DNA from: Fluviicola sp. | Lineage (GTDB): Bacteria > Bacteroidota > Bacteroidia > Flavobacteriales_D > Crocinitomicaceae | Assembly (NCBI GenBank): GCA_002734085.1 | Contig: NVXV01000004.1 | Coordinates: 138,122 to 202,121, forward strand | Direction: 5' to 3' | DNA length: 64,000 nt | Part shown: positions 35,377 to 44,123 of the stretch, piece by piece | Layout: each line of letters opens with the position of its first letter | Position numbering within the stretch: position 1 is the first letter of the stretch | The notes under the pieces: model-generated | What the model was told of the DNA's origin: nothing | Seen by the model: the letters and a program-made list of their open reading frames with translations, nothing else | Database searches by the model: none | Position numbers and translations under genes: made by a program

Positions 35377-37422
35377 CAGATAGTATATTCATAAATTGGT
35401 ATTTTTATGTGATGATTCACAGGAAGGTAAAGAGAGCCACCAACAGTAGGGTTGTTGTGAATTGCTTTCAAATTGGTATTTTTATGTGATGATTCACAGG
35501 AAAACTATGCAATGTCCTACCTTGACAACAGTTGTGAATTGCTTTCAAATTGGTATTTTTATGTGATGATTCACAGGCAGTTAGAGAAAAGATTCTTTAC
35601 ATGTTAGTTGTGAATTGCTTTCAAATTGGTATTTTTATGTGATGATTCACAGGAAACAAGGGAGGGTGCAACCTCTCCCATTAGTTGTGAATTGCTTTCA
35701 AATTGGTATTTTTATGTGATGATTCACAGGTTAAAGTCGGCAATTAATTCACTTAAATAAGTTGTGAATTGCTTTCAAATTGGTATTTTTATGTGATGAT
35801 TCACAGGAATGAGTGATAAGTACCACTATACTAAAGTGTTGTGAATTGCTTTCAAATTGGTATTTTTATGTGATGATTCACAGGAAAACATTTACAAGGC
35901 TGGAGGTTAATAGTGTTGTGAATTGCTTTCAAATTGGTATTTTTATGTGATGATTCACAGGTGAGCGATTTCCATTTTTTGTTTTTGAGTGTTGTGAATT
36001 GCTTTCAAATTGGTATTTTTATGTGATGATTCACAGGTGTCTTTTTCGTTAGGTGAAGCACCAAGCGGTTGTGAATTGCTTTCAAATTGGTATTTTTATG
36101 TGATGATTCACAGGTTCTATATTGAGATCCATAAACCAGCCACGGTTGTGAATTGCTTTCAAATTGGTATTTTTATGTGATGATTCACAGGCATGAGTTC
36201 TTTCATTAGTGAATTCGCTACGTTGTGAATTGCTTTCAAATTGGTATTTTTATGTGATGATTCACAGGCCTATTTTCAATTTCAACTCTTTCTGATAAGT
36301 TGTGAATTGCTTTCAAATTGGTATTTTTATGTGATGATTCACAGGGTTTTTCTTTGGCGTATGAATCATTCTTTGGTTGTGAATTGCTTTCAAATTGGTA
36401 TTTTTATGTGATGATTCACAGGTTTCTAGAATGGCGCAGTTGGCCAGACCTGGTTGTGAATTGCTTTCAAATTGGTATTTTTATGTGATGATTCACAGGC
36501 CATAGTTACAAATGTACAAGGGGTTCGTGGTTGTGAATTGCTTTCAAATTGGTATTTTTATGTGATGATTCACAGGAATTACTTTGTCCCGCCTGTGTCC
36601 CGGCTAGTTGTGAATTGCTTTCAAATTGGTATTTTTATGTGATGATTCACAGGATTTTCACAATCGCAACCCGCGTTACCGCCGTTGTGAATTGCTTTCA
36701 AATTGGTATTTTTATGTGATGATTCACAGGTCGAAGAATCTAGAATAGTTGAATTAACTTGTTGTGAATTGCTTTCAAATTGGTATTTTTATGTGATGAT
36801 TCACAGGTGGACGACGTGCACGAGATTAAGGTCTATAGTTGTGAATTGCTTTCAAATTGGTATTTTTATGTGATGATTCACAGGAGCCGTCAGCTCTAAG
36901 CTTGAAAGGACGCAGTTGTGAATTGCTTTCAAATTGGTATTTTTATGTGATGATTCACAGGCAAGCTGAGAAAGCGGCAGAAGGTGCAACTGTTGTGAAT
37001 TGCTTTCAAATTGGTATTTTTATGTGATGATTCACAGGTCGACAAAAATCGAATACTGCAGGAAGAGAGTTGTGAATTGCTTTCAAATTGGTATTTTTAT
37101 GTGATGATTCACAGGTTCGTAGATATAGATGAGTCGGGAGAGGTAGTTGTGAATTGCTTTCAAATTGGTATTTTTATGTGATGATTCACAGGATACAGGC
37201 CGTACAGGCTGCGTACTCTTCGGTTGTGAATTGCTTTCAAATTGGTATTTTTATGTGATGATTCACAGGCTTACCCTGGAAGGTCGTAAAACTGTCAGGT
37301 TGTGAATTGCTTTCAAATTGGTATTTTTATGTGATGATTCACAGGAGCCTACCTTTTGACATGTTGGTAGTAGACGTTGTGAATTGCTTTCAAATTGGTA
37401 TTTTTATGTGATGATTCACAGG
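35377..37422 (+). CRISPR. Type II-C CRISPR array, 26 full repeats plus one half-degenerate repeat
   Basis: There are 26 apparently identical 47-nt repeats (first 35454-35500, last 37376-37422) starting GTTGTGAATTGCTTTCAAA and ending GATGATTCACAGG, with one 5'-degenerate copy at 35377-35423. The 26 spacers are mostly 30 nt; three are 29 nt (before 35607, 35991 and 37299). TGTGAAT and ATTCACA near the repeat ends can pair. The tracrRNA anti-repeat matches repeat positions 2-17 and shows that crRNA is read on the + strand. The first repeat keeps only its 3' two thirds. No two spacers look alike. By eye none matches elsewhere in the window, but this was not exhaustive. Confidence 0.99.
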
Positions 37423-37424
37423 AG

Positions 37425-37449
37425 ACCGCCCCGAAAAGGGCGGTTTTTC
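37425..37449 (+). terminator. Rho-independent terminator closing the CRISPR array
   Basis: ACCGCCC (37425-37431), loop CGAAAA, GGGCGGT (37438-37444), then TTTTCTC. It starts 3 nt after the last repeat and would stop + strand crRNA transcription before cas1. Confidence 0.88.
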
Positions 37450-37577
37450 TCGTTTATAGGGATTCACTAGAAATCAAAAATTAAAACATTCCGTATAAAC
37501 ACCTTGAACAATCTGACCATTATTTCTTTTCTAATGATGTACTTAGAAAATATTTTTTGAAACTTTTTGATAGTCAA

Positions 37578-37607
37578 TTGCGTACCCTTTTCACACTACT
37601 AATTTTA
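37578..37607 (+). promoter_or_regulatory. cas1-cas2 promoter
   Basis: TTG (37578-37580), 19 nt, TAATTTTA (37600-37607) matches the Bacteroidota pattern with A in place of the final G. The predicted start of transcription is almost at the cas1 ATG (37615), so the mRNA would be nearly leaderless. Confidence 0.55.
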
Positions 37608-37614
37608 TGACACC

Positions 37615-38505
37615 ATGATCAAACGCACACTTTTCTTTGAAAACCCTGCTTACCTTAGCACAAAAGATGAACAACTTATTGTAAAGTTTCCCGATAAAGA
37701 CGAAGTTCGAACAGTTCCGATAGAGGACATTGGTATGCTTATATTAGAACACCATCAAATTACTTTTACCAATCGGTTAATTGAAAAGTTGACGTATCAA
37801 AATGCAGCCATTGTTTGTTGTAACCAGCAGCACTTGCCTTTAAGTTTAATTTCTCCGTTGAGTGGTCATTCAGAATTTAATGAACGACTTCGTTTTCAAT
37901 TAGAAGCTTCCATTCCATTAAAAAAGAACTTATGGCAACAAACAATACAGGCTAAAATTAATAATCAGGCGAATGGATTGGCGATTCTCAATAAACAGAA
38001 TGACAAGTTGCGAAAGTGGTCGAGGGAAGTATTGTCTGGTGACGCAACAAACAAAGAGGCCAATGCTGCTGCTTTTTATTGGGAACGGTTTTTTGAGATT
38101 TCCGATTTTTACAGAGGTCAAAAAGCAATGGCACCAAATAATTTGTTGAATTACGGTTATGCTATTTTAAGGGCAATTTGTGCACGTTCCTTAATAGGAA
38201 GTGGATTATTACCCGCCTTAGGTATTCATCATGCGAATAAATACAATGCATATTGTTTGGCGGATGATATTATGGAACCTTATCGCCCTTTTGTGGATCA
38301 AGTGGTTTACAGCATTGTTGAACAAACAGAGAACATAGAAAAACTAACAAAAGAAATAAAGCAACAATTATTAATCATCCCTGCAATTGATGTAAAAATA
38401 GATGGCAAGAAAAGCCCTTTAATGGTAGCAATGAGTCGAACTACTCACTCTTTGTACGAATGTTATGCAGGTGTATCCCGAAAAATTTTATACCCCGTAT
38501 TATGA
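37615..38505 (+). CDS. cas1: CRISPR-associated integrase Cas1 (type II)
   Basis: This 296-residue protein matches the type II Cas1 pattern: start [23 protein letters not shown], the catalytic Glu in [16 protein letters not shown], and the His/Asp pair in [24 protein letters not shown]. It inserts new spacers with Cas2. It follows the array terminator by 166 nt and overlaps cas2 by 4 nt (ATGA). No Csn2 or Cas4 gene follows, which fits subtype II-C. Confidence 0.98.
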   Translation: MIKRTLFFENPAYLSTKDEQLIVKFPDKDEVRTVPIEDIGMLILEHHQITFTNRLIEKLTYQNAAIVCCNQQHLPLSLISPLSGHSEFNERLRFQLEASIPLKKNLWQQTIQAKINNQANGLAILNKQNDKLRKWSREVLSGDATNKEANAAAFYWERFFEISDFYRGQKAMAPNNLLNYGYAILRAICARSLIGSGLLPALGIHHANKYNAYCLADDIMEPYRPFVDQVVYSIVEQTENIEKLTKEIKQQLLIIPAIDVKIDGKKSPLMVAMSRTTHSLYECYAGVSRKILYPVL

Positions 38506-38852
38506 GTAACGATGGATTTTTAACCCGATTAAATCAATATAGAGCTATGTGGATTCTTGTATTTTTTGATTTACCAACTGAGACGAAAGTAGAACGTCGT
38601 GTGGCTTCGAAATTTCGAAAGGCATTGATTACCGATGGGTTTTCCATGTTTCAATTTTCCATTTATCTACGTTTTTGTGCCAGTAGAGAAAATGCAGAGG
38701 TTCATATAAAGCGCGTAAAAATGCTACTCCCTAAAAAAGGAAAAGTGGGCATTTTACACGTGACTGATCGTCAATTTGGAATGATGGAGTTATTCCATGG
38801 CATTAAAGAGGTTAAAAAGGAGCAGCCTAGTCAACAGCTGGAGATGTTTTGA
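38502..38852 (+). CDS. cas2: CRISPR-associated protein Cas2
   Basis: The start is the ATG at 38502 within the cas1 stop (ATGA), giving 116 residues that begin [21 protein letters not shown] longer frame would read into cas1. [15 protein letters not shown] is the Cas2 ferredoxin-like strand with its Asp, and [23 protein letters not shown] follows as in type II Cas2. It bridges two Cas1 dimers during spacer integration. It converges on cas9 with a 60-nt gap. Confidence 0.97.
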   Translation: MSNDGFLTRLNQYRAMWILVFFDLPTETKVERRVASKFRKALITDGFSMFQFSIYLRFCASRENAEVHIKRVKMLLPKKGKVGILHVTDRQFGMMELFHGIKEVKKEQPSQQLEMF

Positions 38853-38912
38853 TAAATCCAAAACTTACTCTTCTCAATACGATACGACATTAATGTAGTT
38901 TATAAGGGAGCG

Positions 38913-41900
38913 TTAATACTCTCCTATTCTGACTATTTCACCCAAATGATTTAAACGAACCTTAATTATATTACCTATACTTTTTGGATTCCGTTTTCTT
39001 TTATAGGTCACATCTTCAATGTCGTTTAGCGTTGCTTCTAAATGATGCCTAAACCAATAATCTTTGCTTCCAATCTTTTGCACCCTAAACAAATTAGGGC
39101 TAATTTCATAATAATTCTTTTCGTCCTCTAAATCAATTCCATTAGGATCAAACATCTTCTCTTCATTAGGAAATATAAACATTTCATTTTGTTTTAAAGT
39201 AAATAAAAATCTCCATCCATTTTTATGTTCTTTATTAATGATTGGTAAGTTTGCATTTACTCGAGCCACAGCTTCGTAAAAAGGAACTACTTCCTCATGA
39301 AGATCACCATTTTCATCTTCATAAATAGCAACATGGTGATTATTCCCAGTACTTACAAAATCTACTGCTTTAGTACTCCCTTCTTCATCAATTATTTCTT
39401 TACCAAAATGATCTTTGGCAGAATGAAGGGCTTCTGCATTACTGACACCAGTAATAGTTACTCGTTTTATACATATACCTTTGTCTTTGTTTATCCAAAT
39501 TGGATTTTTTTCTATATCCGTAAAAGCATCTTTAGCGCTCCCCATTTCTTTTATTCTATTTTGCAGTATTGACTTAATTTTAGGATCAATAACTTTGTCG
39601 ATTTTTAGATCGGGACCAATATCTTTGCGAATAGTAAAAATTTCCTCAAAACATTTAATATGTTTCAATTCACTATTATTCCAAACAATCGGGTCCTTTT
39701 TTAAGGTTTTAGTATCGAACGCTTTTGTTGGATCATTTCTATACTTTAAAAGGTGATCTAAAACAAGTTGTCTGATTTGCTTGTCAATGATTAATTCAGC
39801 TTGTTCTAAGTTGAGTTTTTTAGAGATTTTTACAGGCTTGGACAAAGGTCTTTTTATCTTTCCATAAACTGTTTCTTTGTGCATCTGCCCTCTAGGTGTT
39901 AATTGAATTTTTTCGTTAACTCCTTTTTTCTTTGATGTTTTATTTATGTTTTGCGTTACAACTTTATTTCGTGGTTTAAACGATATTAAAATCGATTCTA
40001 TATGCCTTTTAGCTTCTTTTCTAAAATTAGGCATAGGAGATATAAAAACATTCTTGCCATTTTCGTTCTTATGCTTTATTTTCTTTTCAACATTCAAAAT
40101 AGTTTTATGCATATCACTATTTTGATTTTTTCGAGCACTCAAGTTATTAATATATTGTATATGATTGTGCGTAGTAAACGCAACAGTTAATGCATCCATT
40201 GCATGATGTCTGTGGTCATTTCTTTTAGTCCAACTTGAAATCACTTCAACCTCTTTTTCCTTTTCCTGACCAACATCCCATCTAGTTTGTTTTTCTGTCA
40301 AGCCAAGTGATCGGTATTTAGGTAAATTTAATTCTTTCATAACATTTACTAAATCCCAATCATTTCTAAGTTCATCTGTTATTCTTCCTGTTGTTGAGAC
40401 AATAGGATTTCTAATTAAGTCCTGAAGGATAGATTTTGCTTTTTTAGCAATATATTGACTGTTTCTTAAATCTCTTTCTATAAAATCTTCAGGTAGTTTT
40501 TCTTTTGTCATTTGCAATTTTTTATACTTACCTCTTGAGATTGCATTTGACTGATAAAGTGATTCCACTCTTCCCAGATACTGTTCTTTTTCACTTGCAT
40601 AATCTTCAGTAATAAAGTCAATAGCAGTTCTATCACCTTTCTTAAGGTTTACATTTCTATATGCAAGTGTTTTATTCGAAAAAGAATCGTCGAACAATAA
40701 CGCTTTTGGAATGATATGCTCAATATCTATTTCTTTTGAGAATATTTTATCTTTTGAAATATATTTATTAGTAAAAAGTGATTTATAGTTATTATCTTTT
40801 AATTCCATCCAAAGCTTATAGCGAATAACATCATTTCTTGTAGGAACAAATCCAAATTCTTTTTTAATGATGTTTCGTACATCTTCATTCAATGAGGTGT
40901 TTGAATTTATAAATTTAACAGCATCTGCCTTTTCTTTTGCAGATTTCTTTAATTCTCTAGCTAACTCAATACGAATCTCATCAGGCTTTCCATATTTATC
41001 CACTACCTGATTCACTAAGTTAATAACTTGATTAAGAATTTTCTCAACAACAGGGTTTCTTAGACTATTTTTAGGTAGTATATCTAACTTGTTTTTTAAA
41101 ACTCGTTTATCATTATCCTCCTTACTTAAGGAGTTTGAGTGATTATATCCAGCTTCTTTACTAGCCTCATAAAAATTCATACCCTCAGCTAAATAAGGCA
41201 TAATCTTTCTTATAGCTTTAGTGGAAAGATTACCATAATCATCTTGTAACGAAACACTCGCTAAAAGATTTGCTTGTTCAGGAGTAAACCCAAATTTTTT
41301 ACATAAATTCTTTTTTAGTGTAACACTATTATTACCATAAATCAATCGATCTTCTTTGCTCACTTTATCGTCTTCTTCAATAGAGTAAAGCAAATGCCAC
41401 AATTGGTAACTTTCTTGCTTTTCAAACTCATTTCCCTCAATAAGAGCATCAAAATTTAAAATATTTACGTTTATCCCCAAACTTGGAAAAACTTCTTCTA
41501 ATTCCTCTTTTATTTCTTTTGCATTTTTTTTATTCCAATCATGTCCATATCCTGCATTTAAAGCAATAGCTTGATATATATTGTAAAGAGCTTCATTCGT
41601 TCTATTTCCTTCTAATCCACTTTCAGTATAATTAGTTTTCCACTCTTTTGATTTCAATCCTAGCAATTTAAACAATTCTTTTTCGGTAAGCTTCCCTCGA
41701 ACATTCAACTCTTGAAAAAGTAGATTTCTATCTTCCTCGTCTAACACATAAAAATCTTTATCATTGGTTTGTTTACCCTTTATTTTTCTAAACTCAAGGT
41801 TATTGATATTTTGCCAAATTTTGAACTCTTGAAATAAAGGGGAAGACTTAGGAATTACTTTCTGACCAATTGTTATTTTTTTCGGCAGTCCACTTAACTT

Positions 41901-43151
41901 ATTAAAAACTAATTCTCCATACTTATCTTTGTTGTCAATTTCCCAACTTTCAAATTGACAAAAACTAACAAGCCCTTTTTGAGATTTCAATTTGCGCTGA
42001 TAGAAAATAATAACATCCCTTACTTGTTCCTTAAGTTCTTTTGTTAAAACTGAATAAAACTTTGCTTGAATTTCCCAAATCTTTTCGAACTCATCTAAAT
42101 AGTCTTGTCTATAAAACACTTGACTTTTCAAAGAAGTATGTGGGTTTTCATGAATTTGATTATAAAGATACTCTCCAACTGTTAGTTTATTAAAGAGTAA
42201 CTCTTTACTTCTATCACTAATCGCTCCTAAGTATCCACTTGACTTTTTTAACTCATTATTAATTTCAACAAGGACAAAAGCAACTTGTTCAATGGTCAGG
42301 TTTTCTTTTATAGCATTTGCTCTCCATCCATAAGCTTCTATTTTTTTTTCATCTCGACTTCCTTTGTTTTCAGCAGTATAAATTTGTTTAATTGCTAAAA
42401 ATCTTTTTTGAGTATTTTGCTTACCTTGATTCTTTAAAGAGTTATATAGGTTATCATCTAAAATATCAGGGTAAAACTGTTTTTGAAATTCCCAAATAGC
42501 ATCAAATTCATTTTGTAAATCAGACCTATAAAAATCCGGAATATATTTCTTCCCATTATTTAGTAGTTCTAAAACATATTGCCCTGGAGTGATTTCTCTT
42601 TCATAAAGTTCTTTAGCAATGGACATACCATCAATAACTTGTCCCTCATCTTCATTCGAAACTTTACGACTACTTTTATAGCCACGTTTTTTATTAATGG
42701 CCAAAAGAATACGTGCAAACTCCTCTAATTCAACTTTCTCTTTAGCACTTTTAGCTCTTAGCTTTAAAGTTTGATGAGTTGTGTCTTTTCCTACCTCAGT
42801 TAGTGCTGTGTCGTTTTGTATAATGTTATTTTTCAATAAAATTTCTAGTAAGTTTTTCCTTCTTAACTTATATCTCTGTAGGTTTCTTCTGGCACCTCTC
42901 TTCAAAGTTCTTGCTGCATTAGGTGAAAGACCTTTTCCAGTGGCAAAATCTTCTATAGGATTTTTTGATTCAGAAACTTTTCCACTTTTATCAATCTTAG
43001 AAAATGTATCATATTGAATCACTCTTACACCTAGTTTAACGATACTTGACTTTTCTTTATCATTTGATGCTTCTTTCACCAATGCCCACCCAATACTATT
43101 AGTTCCCAAATCAAGTCCTAAAACTGTTTTCATCTTGTTAAATTCTTTCAT
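38913..43151 (-). CDS. cas9: Type II-C Cas9 endonuclease
   Basis: This 1412-residue effector uses crRNA:tracrRNA to cut DNA. RuvC-I has Asp14 in LGLDLGTNSIGWALV, then an Arg-rich bridge helix (ARTLKRGARRNLQRYKLRR). RuvC-II has Glu729 in IRIELAREL, HNH has His812 in DIEHIIPKALLFDDSFSNKT, and RuvC-III has His982/His983 and Asp986 in HHAMDALTVAF. All catalytic residues are present. The length matches the large Bacteroidota II-C branch. A second start, Met7 at 43133, places RuvC-I at the usual distance and is as likely. It opposes cas1-cas2 and lies 18 nt after the HIRAN gene. Confidence 0.98.
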   Translation of the reverse strand: MKEFNKMKTVLGLDLGTNSIGWALVKEASNDKEKSSIVKLGVRVIQYDTFSKIDKSGKVSESKNPIEDFATGKGLSPNAARTLKRGARRNLQRYKLRRKNLLEILLKNNIIQNDTALTEVGKDTTHQTLKLRAKSAKEKVELEEFARILLAINKKRGYKSSRKVSNEDEGQVIDGMSIAKELYEREITPGQYVLELLNNGKKYIPDFYRSDLQNEFDAIWEFQKQFYPDILDDNLYNSLKNQGKQNTQKRFLAIKQIYTAENKGSRDEKKIEAYGWRANAIKENLTIEQVAFVLVEINNELKKSSGYLGAISDRSKELLFNKLTVGEYLYNQIHENPHTSLKSQVFYRQDYLDEFEKIWEIQAKFYSVLTKELKEQVRDVIIFYQRKLKSQKGLVSFCQFESWEIDNKDKYGELVFNKLSGLPKKITIGQKVIPKSSPLFQEFKIWQNINNLEFRKIKGKQTNDKDFYVLDEEDRNLLFQELNVRGKLTEKELFKLLGLKSKEWKTNYTESGLEGNRTNEALYNIYQAIALNAGYGHDWNKKNAKEIKEELEEVFPSLGINVNILNFDALIEGNEFEKQESYQLWHLLYSIEEDDKVSKEDRLIYGNNSVTLKKNLCKKFGFTPEQANLLASVSLQDDYGNLSTKAIRKIMPYLAEGMNFYEASKEAGYNHSNSLSKEDNDKRVLKNKLDILPKNSLRNPVVEKILNQVINLVNQVVDKYGKPDEIRIELARELKKSAKEKADAVKFINSNTSLNEDVRNIIKKEFGFVPTRNDVIRYKLWMELKDNNYKSLFTNKYISKDKIFSKEIDIEHIIPKALLFDDSFSNKTLAYRNVNLKKGDRTAIDFITEDYASEKEQYLGRVESLYQSNAISRGKYKKLQMTKEKLPEDFIERDLRNSQYIAKKAKSILQDLIRNPIVSTTGRITDELRNDWDLVNVMKELNLPKYRSLGLTEKQTRWDVGQEKEKEVEVISSWTKRNDHRHHAMDALTVAFTTHNHIQYINNLSARKNQNSDMHKTILNVEKKIKHKNENGKNVFISPMPNFRKEAKRHIESILISFKPRNKVVTQNINKTSKKKGVNEKIQLTPRGQMHKETVYGKIKRPLSKPVKISKKLNLEQAELIIDKQIRQLVLDHLLKYRNDPTKAFDTKTLKKDPIVWNNSELKHIKCFEEIFTIRKDIGPDLKIDKVIDPKIKSILQNRIKEMGSAKDAFTDIEKNPIWINKDKGICIKRVTITGVSNAEALHSAKDHFGKEIIDEEGSTKAVDFVSTGNNHHVAIYEDENGDLHEEVVPFYEAVARVNANLPIINKEHKNGWRFLFTLKQNEMFIFPNEEKMFDPNGIDLEDEKNYYEISPNLFRVQKIGSKDYWFRHHLEATLNDIEDVTYKRKRNPKSIGNIIKVRLNHLGEIVRIGEY

Positions 43152-43169
43152 CTATATAATATTTAATTT

Positions 43170-43718
43170 CTATACATCAATCCTAAAGCCCTGCCGATAC
43201 CGATCAACAGCATCATCAGATCTACTATTATCTAGGTCCGCATTTAGAACATTTTCACGAGAAGTGAGTAATTCGGTGTAGAGTTGGACATAAATGGTGT
43301 CTCGAATATAATCATTATTTTTAATTTCTTTCAATTGATTAATATTTATAAAAACCTGTGTTTCAACTCCTGCATCCAACATTTTAGCAGTTACTACATT
43401 TTCATAAGCTGGTAAATAACCAATCTTTCTACCTTGAACGTAAACTGCAATTGCAAAATGGTCATATTTATTATTAGGTTCTCGTTCTAATTTTGGAGAT
43501 AAAGGTTCAGTAAAATCAATTTTCTGCAGTGCTTCTTGGTAGTAGATTGTTCCTTTTAAGTAATTATCATATATACAAATCGGATTCATGTTTAAGTTAT
43601 TCCTTTCCGAAGCACTTACTATTTTAGCTATAGAGAGTCCTGCACCTGTCAGTATTCCAGCTCGAATAAATTCTTTTCTTTGCATATCGTTTAATTTTCT
43701 GATAAAATTAAACCTCAT
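43170..43718 (-). CDS. HIRAN-domain protein with N-terminal export-like signal
   Basis: The 182-residue frame holds a HIRAN domain at about residues 57-125: YYQEALQKIDFTEPLSPKLER, EPNNKYDHFAIAVYVQGRKI, GYLPAYENVVTAKMLDAG. HIRAN domains in HLTF/Rad5-type proteins bind single-stranded DNA 3' ends. The N-terminus from Met12 (43685), MQRKEFIRAGILTGAGLSIA, looks like a Tat or Sec signal, suggesting export, so DNA binding in the cytoplasm is uncertain. The stop is 18 nt before cas9, so the two are probably co-transcribed. Either Met1 or Met12 could start it. No established cas family fits. Confidence 0.8.
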   Translation of the reverse strand: MRFNFIRKLNDMQRKEFIRAGILTGAGLSIAKIVSASERNNLNMNPICIYDNYLKGTIYYQEALQKIDFTEPLSPKLEREPNNKYDHFAIAVYVQGRKIGYLPAYENVVTAKMLDAGVETQVFININQLKEIKNNDYIRDTIYVQLYTELLTSRENVLNADLDNSRSDDAVDRYRQGFRIDV

Positions 43719-43758
43719 GAACGTAATCTATTTACGTAGTAAAAAGTTTTAGTATTGT

Positions 43759-43789
43759 TTTGTTTAACTAGAAATAATATTTACTTTAG
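43759..43789 (+). promoter_or_regulatory. tracrRNA promoter
   Basis: TTTG (43759-43762), 19 nt, TACTTTAG (43782-43789) matches TAnnTTTG with one change. The predicted start is near 43794, exactly where anti-repeat pairing begins. Confidence 0.75.
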
Positions 43790-43793
43790 TAGT

Positions 43794-43879
43794 CCAATTT
43801 TGAAAGCAATTCACAATAAGGATTATTCCGTTGTGAAAACATTTGGGTCGCCCCTTGTCCATAATCAGGGGGCTTTTTT
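43794..43879 (+). ncRNA. tracrRNA of the type II-C system
   Basis: The anti-repeat is CCAATTTTGAAAGCAATTCA plus CAA (43794-43816). TGAAAGCAATTCACAA (43801-43816) is the exact reverse complement of repeat positions 2-17, and the preceding CCAATTT extends pairing with one bulged T. Next come AAGGATTATTCC (small nexus hairpin), GTTGTGAAAACATTTGGG, and a terminator GCCCC (43850-43854) with GGGGC (43869-43873) followed by six T. The length of about 85 nt is typical. It is read on the + strand, like the array, and is divergent from HIRAN-cas9. Confidence 0.95.
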
Positions 43880-44002
43880 ATTCAGATTTTTCAAATCATT
43901 TACCACCATCACTTTATCTCTAAATTTAATACTGACAGCTTTCCATTCTGAATATTCAATTAGTAAATGCAACAAAAGGTTTAAAATGAATGGTAATTGA
44001 GA

Positions 44003-44067
44003 AAGTTATTCTAAAGATTTTTTGACCTCACTCAAAAGAGGTCAGAAAAAATCTTTGGAAATAACTT
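44003..44067. repeat. Long imperfect hairpin downstream of tracrRNA
   Basis: A left arm from AAGTTATT (44003) to GACCTC (44029) pairs with GAGGTC (44038) to AATAACTT (44067), about 25 bp with a few bulges and an 8-nt loop. It may be a terminator or an element remnant. It separates the tracrRNA gene from the IS30-type gene. Confidence 0.75.
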
Positions 44068-44086
44068 TTTATCTCAAAACTAGAAA

Positions 44087-44123
44087 GTCCAGTGTGTAAT
44101 ATTTTAAAACTACACATCTGGAC
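44087..44123. repeat. Hairpin upstream of the IS30-type gene
   Basis: GTCCAG TGTGTA (44087-44098) pairs with TACACA T CTGGAC (44111-44123), a 12-bp stem with a one-base bulge. It could shield the transposase from read-through transcription. Confidence 0.6.

Noticed and set aside
35424..37375. Self-targeting spacers or repeated spacers
   Set aside because: None was seen by eye against the window. An exact search of all 26 spacers against the genome and phages would be needed.
38502..38912. A csn2 or cas4 gene after cas2
   Set aside because: Only 60 bp separate cas2 from the cas9 end, with no ORF; the system was therefore called II-C.
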